A stretch of 64,000 nt of DNA, from NCBI GenBank assembly GCA_026119935.1, contig JALRMH010000023.1, forward strand, positions 186,001 through 250,000, given 5' to 3'. Position numbers and translations under genes: made by a program. This DNA comes from Endothia cerciana (Eukaryota; Ascomycota; Sordariomycetes; Diaporthales; Cryphonectriaceae). Within the stretch, counting starts at the first letter, position 1; the number at the start of each line of letters is the position of its first letter. This document shows, one piece after another, positions 43,325 through 55,819 of this stretch. The notes beneath the pieces were generated by a model. It saw nothing but the letters and a program-made list of their open reading frames with translations. It was not told the origin of the DNA and did not search any database.

Positions 43325-44327
43325 GCGGTATATACCGCCGGCGGTTGCGCCGCTCTTGCGCCTCCCGGGACTTATCGTGCCCTCCTGCTTTCGGGTACCG
43401 AGAATGCTGAGGTGCTTCCGTTGCTTCGGCCCCGTGATGGTTCGCAACTGGAAGAGAAGGGTCGGCACAGCGTACAGTACAGAATGGCAGGTGCATTGTG
43501 ATCTGGTGGCGAGGAATAACACCATGGTGTTATGGTTGGCGTAGGTTGGTACCTTTCGACCTTGGCTCTTCGGAGGAGCGAGTGATGATCTCACTAACTC
43601 TATGACGCTAAAGAAGCCACAATGGTAGAAATATCTGCTGATTCTGAGCCGCGGCGTTGATTGCAGTGCGATCGACGCCTTGTTCAAGAAACCACATGTA
43701 ATAAAATAGAAAATCGAGAGTCCTTTCTGTGCCAGGCAGACTGCACTGCTGTCCTGTCTCTCACGGCGGAGTCGAATGGACCGTTCGTACTTGAGAGAAA
43801 GTGGTGGCCATGGTCGCTTGGCGTATTAGGGAGTCTCACAGCGCCCCTCCTCCTCTTTCCCCCAACGAGAGTAAGTGAATCGAAGAGCGGAAGGCCAGTG
43901 AGCAGATCAATAGCACGAGAACTGTAACCGCAGGTGTTCTCCTAGAACTGCTCGCCCTTAAATCATCGAGCTGCTAAAAATTAAGACAAGTATGACCTGA
44001 ACAAGGGCCGGGGCGTACTTCTTTATCCGCACCAGTACAGTATCTCTCTGCATGTCTCGCTGTCTGGCTGCTGGACCTGGGGGCGGGACCCTCCGGGTCG
44101 ATGTTTGAGCCGAGCGCCGAACCCCGACACCGCTTGCAGCCAGCACCTGCGAGAGGACAACGACGCGCAGGTAAGGGATCGCGTGGCGCTTGATCAGCCT
44201 GTATCTCCCAACTGTTGCTATAGGAGGAGACAGACCCAGCATATTCCCCGCTCGCCTCGCACCATGTAGCTGGAGTGGACCGTGGTGACCCGATTCACAA
44301 AGGACGCCCGGGAGTTTAGCAGTTGCT
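43325..44327. other. Intergenic, about 1 kb
   Basis: Divergent promoter region between the Nudix gene and the Zn2Cys6 gene. No gene or clear element seen. Confidence 0.45.
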
Positions 44328-46822
44328 ATGGATGAAGAGTTCGAGCCCCGAACCTCAGCCTCCGCCCCAGCCTTGGCATCTGGGGGCCCGGGCCGCCGCA
44401 GGAACGGTCGACTGCAGGCCTGCGAGCCGTGTCGAAGGCGGAAGGTGTCGTGCGATCACGCGTACCCCGTGTGTCGCAGGTGCAGGGCTCGGAGTAATGC
44501 AGACGGTTGCGTATATCTCGCTCCTCAGCACGCGCCGCCGGGCGGCGGAAAGCCGACGCCGCGGCAGGTGAGCGAGGTCGCGGGGGCCGGAGGACGGTCA
44601 GTGAACATCGTTATTTGTTGCTCGGGTCTCGATGTTACGATGCGGGCTTATAGCGAGGCCACGTTTACTTTCTTGCCTATGCATGCTGCTGGGCAGCATT
44701 TGCTGATCACCTGGTGGTTACAAGTCCAGACCACAACCTTCGGGTGGTGGTGTGGTGAACGCTCACGACAAGCTCAGCACGATAAGCTGACGTTTTAACA
44801 GCAGCACGGGCGCGCCGCCTCACCAGAAACAGAATGGGAGCTCGCCCAACATCAGCACCTTATCAGATGCACCCGAAGCCCGTGGTCTGCCCTCGGAAAC
44901 GAGCCCAGGCTATCTCGGCTTCACGAGCTTCTCGGCCGTGTACCAAGAGACCCAAAACAGCCTTTCCCTTGCACAAGGCGCGGCGATACTATCCAGCATG
45001 AGGACGCCTGGGACAGACACCGCTGAATCAAGCAAAACATCCATCAACCTGACGCCCCGGATCCTCCAGACCTGCCTCGCGGTCCTCCGCCGCATCCCCG
45101 GCCATGACGTGTCTCTTTCTCTGTACAAGAAGCATAGAAACCCCAATGACGGCTGGATGCGCCTGGCCGGCCAGCATCTGGCGGAGTCTCTACCCAGCGC
45201 TTTTGACCGAGAGTTGCGTTCAAGAAAGGCCGCCGATCTAGAGACAATGGCCCAGGTCATTTCGCACAACACCGCCAAGCCCTGGTTGGAAGACGAGCCC
45301 GATCCTAAAATATGGTTAACATCCTTCTCTGGCCGCAATATGCGGTGGGAGTCTATCGGCATCCTGTTCACGTACTGGGGCCTCGCCGCTATGGCAGACC
45401 ATCCACACCGGCCTGAGCCCACTGTGATGGCGGATGCGGTTGACCCCAGGCGGATGACGCTGGCGTATCAGGACGCCGCGCAGCTTTGTATCGACCTGTG
45501 TAAGGGCTGCGCGCCGAACAGCCTGCTGCTGTATCTGATGTACAAGGTGGCTATAATAGAGTCGATGCTGAGTGGAGACGCGGCGCCGTCTTTCTGGAGG
45601 AAGTATGGCGAGGTCGTTGCGACTGCCACCTACCTGGGCTTGCACGCCGTGCCACATGACAGCACATATGTTCCGAACGCTTCGTCAGAGGCAAGACGGC
45701 GACTGATTTCGCAAATCTTTGTTGTTGATAAGGTCGGCGCATCGTTCTCCGGAAGGCCGCCGTTGATGAGTAGGAAATACCTGCTTACTCCTCCACCTTT
45801 AGATATGAGCGACGAGGTGCTGCTGTCTGGCCCGGAGAACATTGCCGGAGAAGTCCGGAGACTTGATGAGAAAGGCTGGAATCAGGATGGCGAGCATTAC
45901 TCGACGACGATAGTACGCGCTAGGAGATCACTGATGGTGGTGAAGGACGAGGTGATGGAGCTCGCCTTGGGCCACCCAATGTTCGCCTCGGTCGAAGCTT
46001 TGCTGTGAGCCTTGATGATGAGCCGGGGGAAAGAAGTTCTTGGGTGTTTGGCTGACCGCCACCGCTTTAGGGACCTCAATACGCGCCAGTTGGCCCTCAT
46101 TTCAGATTTGCCGAAGGTACTACGGTACAGACCTGAAGACGTGCGGAATCAGAATGTCCCCGGTACAACGCTGTACACCAGGGTGCTCGTTCATCTCGAG
46201 AACCTGCAAAATCTGTTTCTTATCGCCAGACTGCTTGTGCAACGAGGCCACGACAGCCAAGCTGACTTGTTGAGTGTCAGCTTTGAGATGGTCGCGACGA
46301 CGTTGGTATTTTGGACGCATATGGATCGTCTGTCTGGCATTCACGGGGATTATGAGTGGCTGGTATGCCCGACCATCAGCCTGCCACGGCCTCTCCGCAG
46401 ACAATTCCCTCGACTGACCCGGTGTGATGCAGGTCATGGCGTACGCCGCACCAGCCGGCGGAATTTTGTGCAATGAGCTGCTCAAACCGGTGCTGCAACC
46501 GAAGCCCGCGCCCGGCGTGACCAAGTCGGGCATCATCCAGCAGCTGAGCCTGCTCGTCGGGTTCTTGGACTGGGTCAGTCCGGGGGCACCGAACGGTGAC
46601 CTGTGCAATTCGTGCAAGGCGGTTATCCAGCATGTCCTGGACCAGGCGCTCAATGGAGCCCCCGCGAACGTATCAGATGGTGCAGGGGCAGATCATGGTT
46701 TCGATCCCAGTCTCGACTTTGGAGCGGACATGGGCGGCTTTTTCAATTTTGACCTCTTGGACACCTTCGACTGGCTGAGGCCTGAGATGTCGTCAGGTCA
46801 GCAGAATCAGCAGCTAGCGTAA
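44328..46822 (+). CDS. Zn2Cys6 fungal transcription factor
   Basis: Exons 44328-44596, 44802-46004, 46071-46362 and 46433-46822 (717 residues). The binuclear zinc cluster is at residues ~32-60: 'CEPCRRRKVSCDHAYPVCRR' followed by C and a later C. A linker leads to a fungal-specific transcription factor domain (middle homology): 'GRNMRWESIGILFTYWGLAA', 'KYGEVVATATYLGLHAV' and 'RRRLISQIFVVDKVGASFSG' are typical. The third intron (46005-46070, GTGAGC...TAG, branch CTGAC) removes an apparent in-frame stop. The first intron uses a GTCAGT donor; an upstream GTGAGC does not keep frame. The C-terminal region, 'FDLLDTFDWL', is acidic and hydrophobic, a possible activation domain. Targets unknown; no cluster lies beside it. 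Confidence 0.9.
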
Positions 46823-46932
46823 CTTGTGGGATGCGATAGGGCCGTGACACGCCTATAGGAGATGGCTAGGATCAAGCCAGGCCTATGGGGTGAGGGGAGT
46901 GGAGGGAAGGCTGAGCCAGACAGCTGCCGTTT

Positions 46933-48063
46933 TCATGGCGACAAGGGCGGTACCGTCACTACTTGCGCCTCGCTCATGCTGCCGCCCCTGAAGGAATATG
47001 TGAACGTCCAACCGGAGCCGGCACCCGCATGCTCTCCTTTGTTGTTGACGACCACGATCCCAGTCGAGGCCCCCGGATATTTCCGGATCATCCGCCTCAC
47101 GGCGTCGTCAGCGGCTTCCTGAGGTGTCATTCCACGCCGCATGCTCTCTACTGCTTGATAGCAAGGGAGAAATCGCATCAAGATGTCGCCATCTCCCGTT
47201 GCTCCGCATCCGCCAACGTCGCTATCGACATAGGAACCCGATCCGGCAATGGGGCCGTCACCGACGCGCCCAGGGATCTTGTGTAGTGCACCATTGGTCG
47301 ACGTACCAGCTGCCATGGTCCCATCTGCGTGGATGGCGATCATCGAAATGGTGTCGTGAGGCCTCCCACCCGATGCCGCATGCTCACCTGAGCGCCTCCG
47401 AAGCTCAATCTCCGTCTCAGGGTCGGGACTCGTACCCGGGGTCATCACCTCCGAGCCCTCGACTGTTCTGCAAGGCGTGTACGGTCCGCATTGCCTCTCC
47501 GGATCCGGCACCACGTGTCCGGCACGGTAGTTCGGTTGACACCCGGCTGTCCGCCACTCCTGACACCGTGCAAGGCTGTCCTCCGTCGTGAGGTCCTCCT
47601 CTGCGAAGCCCCCAAACTCCACCGCGAACCGCGTCGCTAGGTCTCCAGACAGCATGGAGTGCTCCGTATAATCAAGTACCAGCCTGGCGACGGCGATGGC
47701 GTCCCGTACGCGCCTGAGACCAGCGACTGCGCCGGAGTTCAATGTTTTGCCGTCTATAATCAGTGCATCCAGGGTGGTCTCGCATTCCTCATCAGGGGAT
47801 CCACCAAAGCCCACGCTGCCATCGCACTGGTTCCTCTCACAGGTGGCACAGCCGATCTGGACAGCGTCAAGGGCTGAGGTGTTATGAGGCGCGACGGTGA
47901 GTGCTCCGAAGGCCGCGTCCGTGGCCGCTGTGAAGGGGCCGCCCCAGGTGTTGATGGCCATGGGGAGGCCGGGGGAGGAGTTGGGAGTTACAGAAGCTCG
48001 AGAAAAGCTCAGGATGACGCTGAAGGCAGCAAGCCTGGACAGGGAGTGATGGCGGTGACGCAT
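46933..48063 (-). CDS. Glycosylasparaginase (N4-(beta-N-acetylglucosaminyl)-L-asparaginase), Ntn hydrolase
   Basis: Intronless, 376 residues with an N-terminal signal peptide ('LAAFSVILSFSRASV'), as expected for a vacuolar/lysosomal enzyme. Ntn-hydrolase landmarks: 'MAINTWGGPFTAATDAAF' (start of the alpha chain), the autocleavage site 'RPHDTISMIAIHADGTMAAG' with the nucleophile Thr after HD, 'STNGALHKIPGRVGDGPIAG' (substrate-binding Arg and Asp in GRVGDGPI) and 'ATGDGDILMRF'. All residues needed for self-cleavage and catalysis are present. Action: cleaves the GlcNAc-Asn bond during glycoprotein breakdown. About 200 residues precede the nucleophile, usual for the family. Confidence 0.93.
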   Translation of the reverse strand: MRHRHHSLSRLAAFSVILSFSRASVTPNSSPGLPMAINTWGGPFTAATDAAFGALTVAPHNTSALDAVQIGCATCERNQCDGSVGFGGSPDEECETTLDALIIDGKTLNSGAVAGLRRVRDAIAVARLVLDYTEHSMLSGDLATRFAVEFGGFAEEDLTTEDSLARCQEWRTAGCQPNYRAGHVVPDPERQCGPYTPCRTVEGSEVMTPGTSPDPETEIELRRRSGEHAASGGRPHDTISMIAIHADGTMAAGTSTNGALHKIPGRVGDGPIAGSGSYVDSDVGGCGATGDGDILMRFLPCYQAVESMRRGMTPQEAADDAVRRMIRKYPGASTGIVVVNNKGEHAGAGSGWTFTYSFRGGSMSEAQVVTVPPLSP

Positions 48064-48575
48064 GATAGTAGAGGTCTTGACCTCCGCAGGAGGTATCGCG
48101 AAGGGGGGGACTAACGAGTGACGCGACCTCGACCTTGGGAAATGCAGACACTAGAAGGTGTAATCTTGGCTGTCACGGATGGCGAGTACTTGTTAATCTG
48201 ATGCCCAATCTCCGAGTTCATCAATGACGACTGACGATGGCTGATGCCCTCGTGACAAGCTAAGAAGATATTGTCTGTTCGTTCAAGCCGCGAATTTAAG
48301 TCGGCTGCAACCTCACAGTGCATACGCACAGTTATCATGGACGATTAGGGAAATCTTCGCACTGTCCGTCCTCGGCATTTTGCGTCCATGGGTGCTTTGT
48401 ATATGGCGTATACTTGGAGGCTGGAGGACTGCCGCAGGTGGTGCGTGCTCACGCTCTTCCTTTGACCTTTCCACCCCGTTCAAGTTTCTGACGTCTTCCA
48501 AGGATCTTCTGAGGTTAAACAAAGGTGATGGCCCAGCCAGATCCAGGCCCAATCCAGCCGTCCCATCTCACCGCT
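48064..48575. other. Intergenic, 512 nt
   Basis: Promoter of the asparaginase and 3' flank of the histidine kinase. Nothing specific seen. Confidence 0.45.
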
Positions 48576-51500
48576 TCACCCGTCCTCCCTCCCTCCCTTC
48601 TCCTCCCTTATCCCTTCTCGCCCCAGACCAACAGCTTTCAGGGCCTCCGTCAGCCTCTTCAGGGAGACCGGCCTCGTCAGGAACATATCGATGCCACTGG
48701 CGACAGCGTCCTCCTGGATGCCCACACCTGCCAGGCCTGTCAGAGCGATGATGGGAGTTTGCGTCAGGCGTTTTGCCCGTTCGTGCTGCCGGATCCTCCT
48801 CGCCGATTCAAGGCCGTCCATGGTGGGCATCGAGATGTCGGTGAGGATGCAGCAATAGTCCGAAGGCGATTTGGAATACAGTGTCAGGGACTCGAGCCCA
48901 TTGGTGGCCGTGATATGTGCAAGATTGAGCTTCTTCATGTACGCCGAGAGGATCTGCATAGCGAGCCCAGTCAGTACCCGTCTTCTACAGCGGTTGTTGC
49001 CGCCGCCCTGGGGCTTACCTTGAGGTTGATGGCGTTGTCGTCGGCGATCAGAACGGCTGGGCCTCTCTCTGATGGCGCCGCCGGAGTGCCCATCGGGTCT
49101 AGGTCCTCTGGGGGGGTCAGCAGAGGGGGTGCCTGGAGCCCCATTGTCTGTGTCGCATCGACGCTCGTGCTCGTCGACGGGGCCATCTTCATGCCATGAC
49201 CGAGCTCAACCGCCGCCGCTGGAAAGACTGGTATCTCGTCACCAACGGACCACCCTTGGTCCCCATTCGCAGCAACCGGCAGCACCTTCACCGAGGGGCT
49301 GTCATGCATCGGGTCGTTGTGTTCCTGCTTCGTCCTCCACATATCGAGCAGGTGGACGAGGCCCTTTCCAAGTTTGCGGGGTCCCAAAGGCTGCGAGAAG
49401 AACTCGAACGTTCGAATGCGGCTGGCGGCATCAGGGAGGTTACACGAGAAGTTTCTTACGGCCACGGACGCCTCGCAGACAAACAACACCGGACACGGAG
49501 CCTGTGCCGCGATCCTCTCCGCGTTTTGAAAGGACAAGGTCGAGTCGTGGTGGATGATGAGGTCAGGCTGCTCAGTGCGGGCTTCGATTTCTGACAGGAC
49601 CTGCATCTGCAGCCAGTTGCGACATGTGTTCTGCAAGACGTGCACCTGAGACTCTAGGAGTTCTCCCGAGTTCTCAAGGCCGTACACGACCGGTCGTGCC
49701 TCGGGCGATTGCAGACTGTCGAAGCCACGAAGGAGGATCTTGAGCCCCTTCAAGGCCTGCATGTGTCCTCCATATCCCGTCACGTCTGTTGCCAGGGCAT
49801 CATCGCCAGCGGCAGGCAGCGCCAGCGACACCGTGATCGTGGTGCCTCGGCCGACCTGGCTGGCCACCTTAACCTCCCCCCCGAGGCTGACGGCGATCTG
49901 CCTGACCAAGCTCAGGCCGAGTCCAGTTCCGGGGGCGAAGGAATCCTCCTGGCAAAAGGGGGTGAAGAGGTGGTTCTGGAGGTAGTCGTCACTGATCCCC
50001 TTGCCCGAGTCCGCCACGGTCAGCAGCACCGTCGCGGGTGAGCCTTCTTCATACGTCTTGGCTGTCTCCTGGGCCAAGCTAATTCTGATGAAGCCAGATT
50101 TCGTAAATTTCAGAGAATTCCCAAACAGGTTCATCACGATCCTTCTGAAAGCTCCCGGGTGTGTGCGGAAGCGCCACGACGTAGACGGCTCGATGTCGAG
50201 ATAGATCTGGACGAGGTCCTTCGCCGGCTCGCCCAGTAGGGATGGGACGCTCTGTGCTGCGGACAGCTCGCCATATCCTCGGTATCTTGTCGCATCCCGT
50301 GCAGCACGAGGACTTAACAGCCGCTCATAGCTGAAACCCGCCAAGACGCTCTCTACGACTTCCTCGACGAGGCAGTCCAGTTCGACCGGGAGAATCTGCG
50401 ACTTGACCCCCTCCTGAACCGACCTATCTGTGGGTTGCACGCCCACTTTCCCAAGGAGGCTGTCTTTCTTGTGGTTCTCGATATAGCTATTGATCTTGCT
50501 GTAATCAAGCAGGTGATTGATAGTGTCGACGAGCGTCTTTCCCGAGGTTTCGATGATGTTGAGGACATTTTGTTGCACAGCATCTAGTTTACTGTCGTGC
50601 AGAAGCTCCACGGCGCCAACAAGGCCATGGAGCGGACTCCTCAGCTCATGGCTGATCGAGCCCAGGATACTACTTTTTATTGTCTCATCGGCCTTGGTAT
50701 TGAGCCGATATATCTCGGCCATGATAATTAGGCCGAAGACTCGAAGGAAGTTCAGCGTTACATCTGTGGTAAAGACTCGTGTTGGGCTTTTCGTCCAGAT
50801 GAATCCACCTGCGGCCCAACGCCCCTTCTGTCCATCCCAAAGTGGAATGATCACGACGCTTCTTGCGCCAGGAAACAGATGGATGATAGATTCGGCTGCA
50901 TTCCACCGCTGCCGCCGCATTGCGGGTATGCTGTGTGGATCGGCGTTTGCCCCGAGCCTGAATTCCTCCGGGTCTTGACCGCCATGAGACCCCTGGCGCA
51001 ATGGAGAAGCAGTCTGCTTTGGTGGCTCGAGACCGTGGGCTCGGGTATGCTGTAGGGTTTCTCCGCTGGCTTCAAAATTGAAAATTCGACCGTGCGGATA
51101 TTTCTTGAGCAGCCTCTGCAGCGTCTTGTCCCGCAGCCCCTCGAACTGCCACGGCACACCATCCCCTGCGATGCTCGAACCCTGCGGCAATGCGTACCCG
51201 AGGACATTGCAAAAGTCCTCCTTGCCTGCTGGTGGCGGTGTCTGGCTGGCCGAATCGTCGTCGTTACTCAGATAGTTGAGGTTCTCCATCCCTAAGGCCG
51301 ACACCCTCCGCTCGCTGTGCTGCCCCACCAAGCCGCCAAATGATCGCACCGTGGCATCAAGAAACAACACTCCGTCCACCTCCAGAGACTGGCGAATTAT
51401 GTTCGCGGCTTTTGCGAACACGCGTCCAGTTTCCGCCAGCTGAAGATCGGCCGTACTGACCTGTGAGAGTACAGCAGGACGGGGACTGCTGTCCCCTGAT

Positions 51501-52848
51501 TGCTGTGATCCTGGTCGGGGCGTCGAACACTGCGACGAATCTTCCGCCATCGATGACAGGGACTGTCTGGGAGATTTCACGCCTGCAGCAGCAGCGGCCT
51601 CCAACAGCGGGCTGCCTCTGTTCAGAGATGGCACATCTTTCGACGAGTGCGTAGGAGTGACTGCGCGCGGCGACAAGAACGCATCATCCGATACACGGGT
51701 AACGCCACTGAGGCTTTTGAGAAGCGTTTCCGGCCTCTTGGTGTGCATAGCCAGTTTCGATGGCTTTCTGCCGCTGGGTGCCATTCCTGTCAGGTCGGCC
51801 GGCTTCGACGACCGCCGGTTGGAGTGACTAGAGCTATGGCTCCCTTTCGCGGCAAGCGAGTCCATACCCTCGACGAAGTTACCCATCCCTCGCACCATCC
51901 TTTCTGATCTCTGAAATCGCCCGTGCGACATCCTACACTCGAGATAGCTCATGGCTGTGCGCGAGATGTCCTGCATGAAGCTGACCTCATCGCTGCTCAG
52001 ACCGTGCGGACGAGGCTCGGTGTCGAATATGCAATACACGCCAATGTTCATGCCGTGAGGGCCTGGAGTCCGGATCGGGACGCCGGCATAGAAACGATTG
52101 AATGGGGGGTTGTAGATGTACGGTCGATTGGAGAAGCGCGCATCGGTTCCCAGATCGGGCACGATCGAGACAGGGAGCTCATCAGGCACATGGGCCGCCG
52201 TGTCCGCCGTCGGCGCATGAGCGGCCGGAGCCCCAGATCCCAGGAGCACATGTTCGCATATCCCAAGAGAGCGTGGAATTGCTGTCCCGCAAAGCCAGAG
52301 GCCGCCGTCGTCATGGTCCCTTGCGTCTGTCTCCTGGCCAGTGGGCGCTTGTTTGCGGCTTGCACCGCCCTGGCTTTCTAACGAGACATCGGAACCACGG
52401 CTGTCCCTACCTCTCCAATCCGGCCTGCATTGTGCGCGCACCGGCGACTTTCGAGTAGCCTCGGCGACGATGTGTTGGTGCTCCCGATCGAAGAGTGAGA
52501 TCAGCACCCTCCTGACGTTCAACCTATAGACGCCGAGTTGTGCATATGAAGTGAGGCTCTGGTCGGTCGAAGAAACGAGCGAGCTGGGGGGGATCAAGGC
52601 GTGCGGGTCACTGATTGCTGCAGACGTCCAGCCGAGGTCGTCGTATCTGGTTTCAAAAAAGGTGCGGTGTCAGTCCAATTGGGGCCGCAGCTGGGTCTGC
52701 AGGGGCCGGCGTGTTGCCGATCGAGATCATCAACGACGAACCTGAATGTCTCCCTCTCGCGGATAGTTTCTGTCGCGGTGGCCGCGGGCGGGGTTCTGGC
52801 CGCGGGGACAGCGAGTGCTGCAGGCGTGTTGATCTCTGTCACGTCCAT
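48576..52848 (-). CDS. Hybrid histidine kinase with GAF domain and C-terminal receiver
   Basis: Exons 52742-52848, 49019-52646 and 48576-48953 (1370 residues). The first splice (GTTCGT...CAG) creates 'RERETFRYDDLGW'; without it the frame is lost. 'LTSYAQLGVYRLNVRRVLIS' starts the GAF-like sensor region common to many fungal kinases. The H-box is 'ILGSISHELRSPLHGLVGAV' (phosphorylated His), the N-box 'IVMNLFGNSLKFTKSGFIRI', then 'VADSGKGISDDYLQNHLF' and 'GTGLGLSLVRQIAVSLGG' (G-boxes). The receiver begins 'VLIADDNAINLK', its phosphoacceptor Asp is in 'CCILTDISMPTMDGLESA', and 'PIIALTGLA' follows. The conserved Lys of the K-P signature is Arg here ('MFLTRPVSL'). No transmembrane helix, so it senses inside the cell. 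Signals to HPt and response regulators, usually stress MAPK control. Confidence 0.93.
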
Positions 52849-55819
52849 GGTCCATTGGGGTTCAGCGCCTCGGGTGTGCTGCGCCCTGCCATAGAACACG
52901 GGCAGCTGACAACAGCACCAGCACCGGGAGGGCTTATGATATGCAGAAGTCGGACAACACGACGACGGTCAGCGTCGTCGGGCGACGATAACACAACGAG
53001 CAGCGCCGGTCAGTATTGGCTAGACACCAGAGGTTAACTCCGACCACCAGGGAACAGATCAATACCGGTCGGTGCCCAAGCACACACACCTCCTGCGACG
53101 GGTGCTCTCCTCCCTTTACTATAGTACCAAGCACTGACTCGCACCCCCAGGGACCCAAAGGCCCGGGACACATCCTTGCTGAAGGCCCCCCCCCCCCCTG
53201 CCGCCCTGCGGATGGAGACCCCTTGGGCCCGCTGTACGCACCAGATCGTCCTCCCGACTGCCAACTCCCGCCAAGGTTGCTATTTGCTTGTGACGGTTCC
53301 GGTGGGTTAGCGGGGCTCTTGAAGCCACTCCTATCTCGACCCGGACCCCGCGATGCACGCCCACTAGATACTATAGGCACGGATATCCCAATATGAATAC
53401 CGTATGGCGCAAAATTCTGCGTTTGCTCGGCGGAACAAGCCGGGACTGCTTACAGAGCAGAGTGGTAAAAGCGCACGGGAGATAGTGCAGCTTCACATAT
53501 TCTCCAGTATGGGGGTATAGTATCGTTCAACGACCCCGGCTGATATCGGGGCCAGCTCTAATGTCAGGCTAACCATGCGTTTCCCCCCAAGTTTGGGCCA
53601 TGTTCTAGATCTCAGGCTTTGTCGTGGTCTGTCAGCCCAATGAGGGGTTCCAGGGAACCGAAAAACCAAGCCCAGGGCGCGGAGCTAGAGAGGCACATGG
53701 CGGGGAACTAAGACATCATGGACAGACAATAACATCTGCAAACAGCCTTCAGCGCTAGCCGCTAGTCTTCCATCGCGTTGTCTTCAGTCAGGACGCGACC
53801 TAAGGAACTAGCAGCCGATCCAGAGGTGCGCGGGGCCTGTCCTGTTGTGGCTCCTCGATTTGAGACACCTACTCGGCCGACCAACAGCATGTACAGTGCT
53901 CGTAAGTATATTTGTTTATTGGGCGTCTCGTGACGACCCGTCCTCACGCCCAACCCGCCTCTCCCCCTGCTCCCAATCTCGAGCACAGGCCGGCCTTCGT
54001 GGTCGGCGGCAGCTCTGTCCACGATACGCGTGCTCATCATCCCTCGGGTAATCATCCCGACCTCGTCTCAGCCTCTTGCCAACACCGCGCCATAGTCATG
54101 TCGGTTGCTGTGCTATGCTATTCCTCTTCAAGTGGCGACATGTCCGGGTCGACCTTGACAAGTGGTACCGCTGTTTGATCATGAGGTGTTTGGATAACTG
54201 CAGTAGCTCGTTTCAAGCCGTGTGCTCCCATGTGCGTCGAAAAGAGACACCCCCAAATCAATTTTTAGCTGGTTCACTATTCTACATAAAACCTGCTTGT
54301 CCTCTCGCTTAAGTCGCATTCTCGTGATTGCCCATTGCGTTAACAGGTCCTGGGAACTTGAGATAGGCACATCAAGCAAGAGATCTCGACGCGCTCGTTA
54401 CCTGGGAGAGCAGTTTACACAGGATGGCTGAGGTTCGTTGCCTCCTGGGTGTAAGTTGTTCCGAGTAACGAACGTCTCGAGCTCAAGGTGATTGAAGGTC
54501 CACGTAATCACCAGTGAGTTGTCAATGAACAAGCCGAGCCACGTTGCCATCAAAGCTACAATCCGAGGCAGTCAGGTGCTCCCTAGATCATCATCGTCCA
54601 CTCTCCTCGACGTAGGAGATTCCATCACAAGCAGCTGCCAGTCAGTGGTTCTCCGTGCTACGGCCCGCACCAGGATCAGGCAACGACTGTCTACTTGACT
54701 TACATATGCAGCACATTGAAGCGTTAGGAGCTCGTTCCATGACCACTACACTGTGACACGGCTCCACCGATATCGCATCGTCCCGCAAGGCCATATTCAT
54801 TCCGGACATTCAGAGAAGGCACCTTGGTGTGAGAGGAGCTAGACACCCCCCCTCCCCCCTCCCCAAAAATCCACTATTACGTTTCCGTGGTGGAGAGGCC
54901 TTGCTAAGCTGGGCATTGGGCGTTTGAAGCACCCTTCCTCCAGTCATGCATCAACCACCGTGACAACTGCAATCAGTGCAAAAGGCCGCTGTCCGGACCC
55001 GGCAAAGGTATTTAGGATGCACCGAGATACCTGCCCCAGACAGGTACCGCAAGGGCGACTGGTTACACCGCGTCGGGGTGTAAGGCGAGGGAGGCTGCAA
55101 CCTAGGCTCTCGAGATCAAGGGCGCCCGCCTCTGCGCCATCTGTGTTGGCTTCGGGGTGGTTAATCATGAGGGCTTTCGGGGTGGCCGGAAGCGAGTCGT
55201 TGTTTGCTACACAGGCATTGGTGGCGGGCATATTAGTGGGAGCGAGGGCTCGGAGTGACGGAGGCAGGGGGAGGAGGGGGGTTACAGGTAAAGCATGGCT
55301 AGGTCGAACGTTCTGTGGTTTCTTCGGCCCCGGTGAACGGGATTGGTGATGAACGAGCTTACGACAGTTAGTCTCTGGCTGAGGCTGACAACACGACAGA
55401 ATGGTGCAGTCTGCAAAGGAGAAACCAGATCTTGCGTGGCATGAGGCATCCAGAGGTGCTCTTAGTTAGATCCGCTAAGGCGTTCGCATCTGCTAAGTAT
55501 AACTGACGTGGAAGATCCTACCAAAGCCGGCTTAGCCGGATGCATCTCCCCCAACGACCGCGAACTATTGACTGTTTGTCAATCATGGGATGTGTGGATT
55601 GGAGGACGTCACGCTGTAAGCTTTGCGCCCACGAGCTGGTCTCCCCCGCACGCCCCTTGCTAATGCGATCTCAACTGGGGGAGATCAGTCGTGGGGGGGG
55701 GGACCTCGGCCTATTCTGAAACGTTCTCCCACGGGCCCCCAAAGCTCATCCACCCTCATCTTGATGGTATATTGTTGGCCAGGCAGGAATCTTGTAAGTC
55801 ATTAGACGTCCAGATCGAT
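52849..55819. other. Long gene-free stretch, about 3 kb
   Basis: The largest gap in the window. Short frames on both strands have no domains, splice logic or codon regularity. Poly-C/A-C tracts lie near 53188, 54847 and 55694. I see no RNA gene or repeat, but a rapidly evolving or AT-poor non-coding gene cannot be excluded by eye. Confidence 0.45.
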
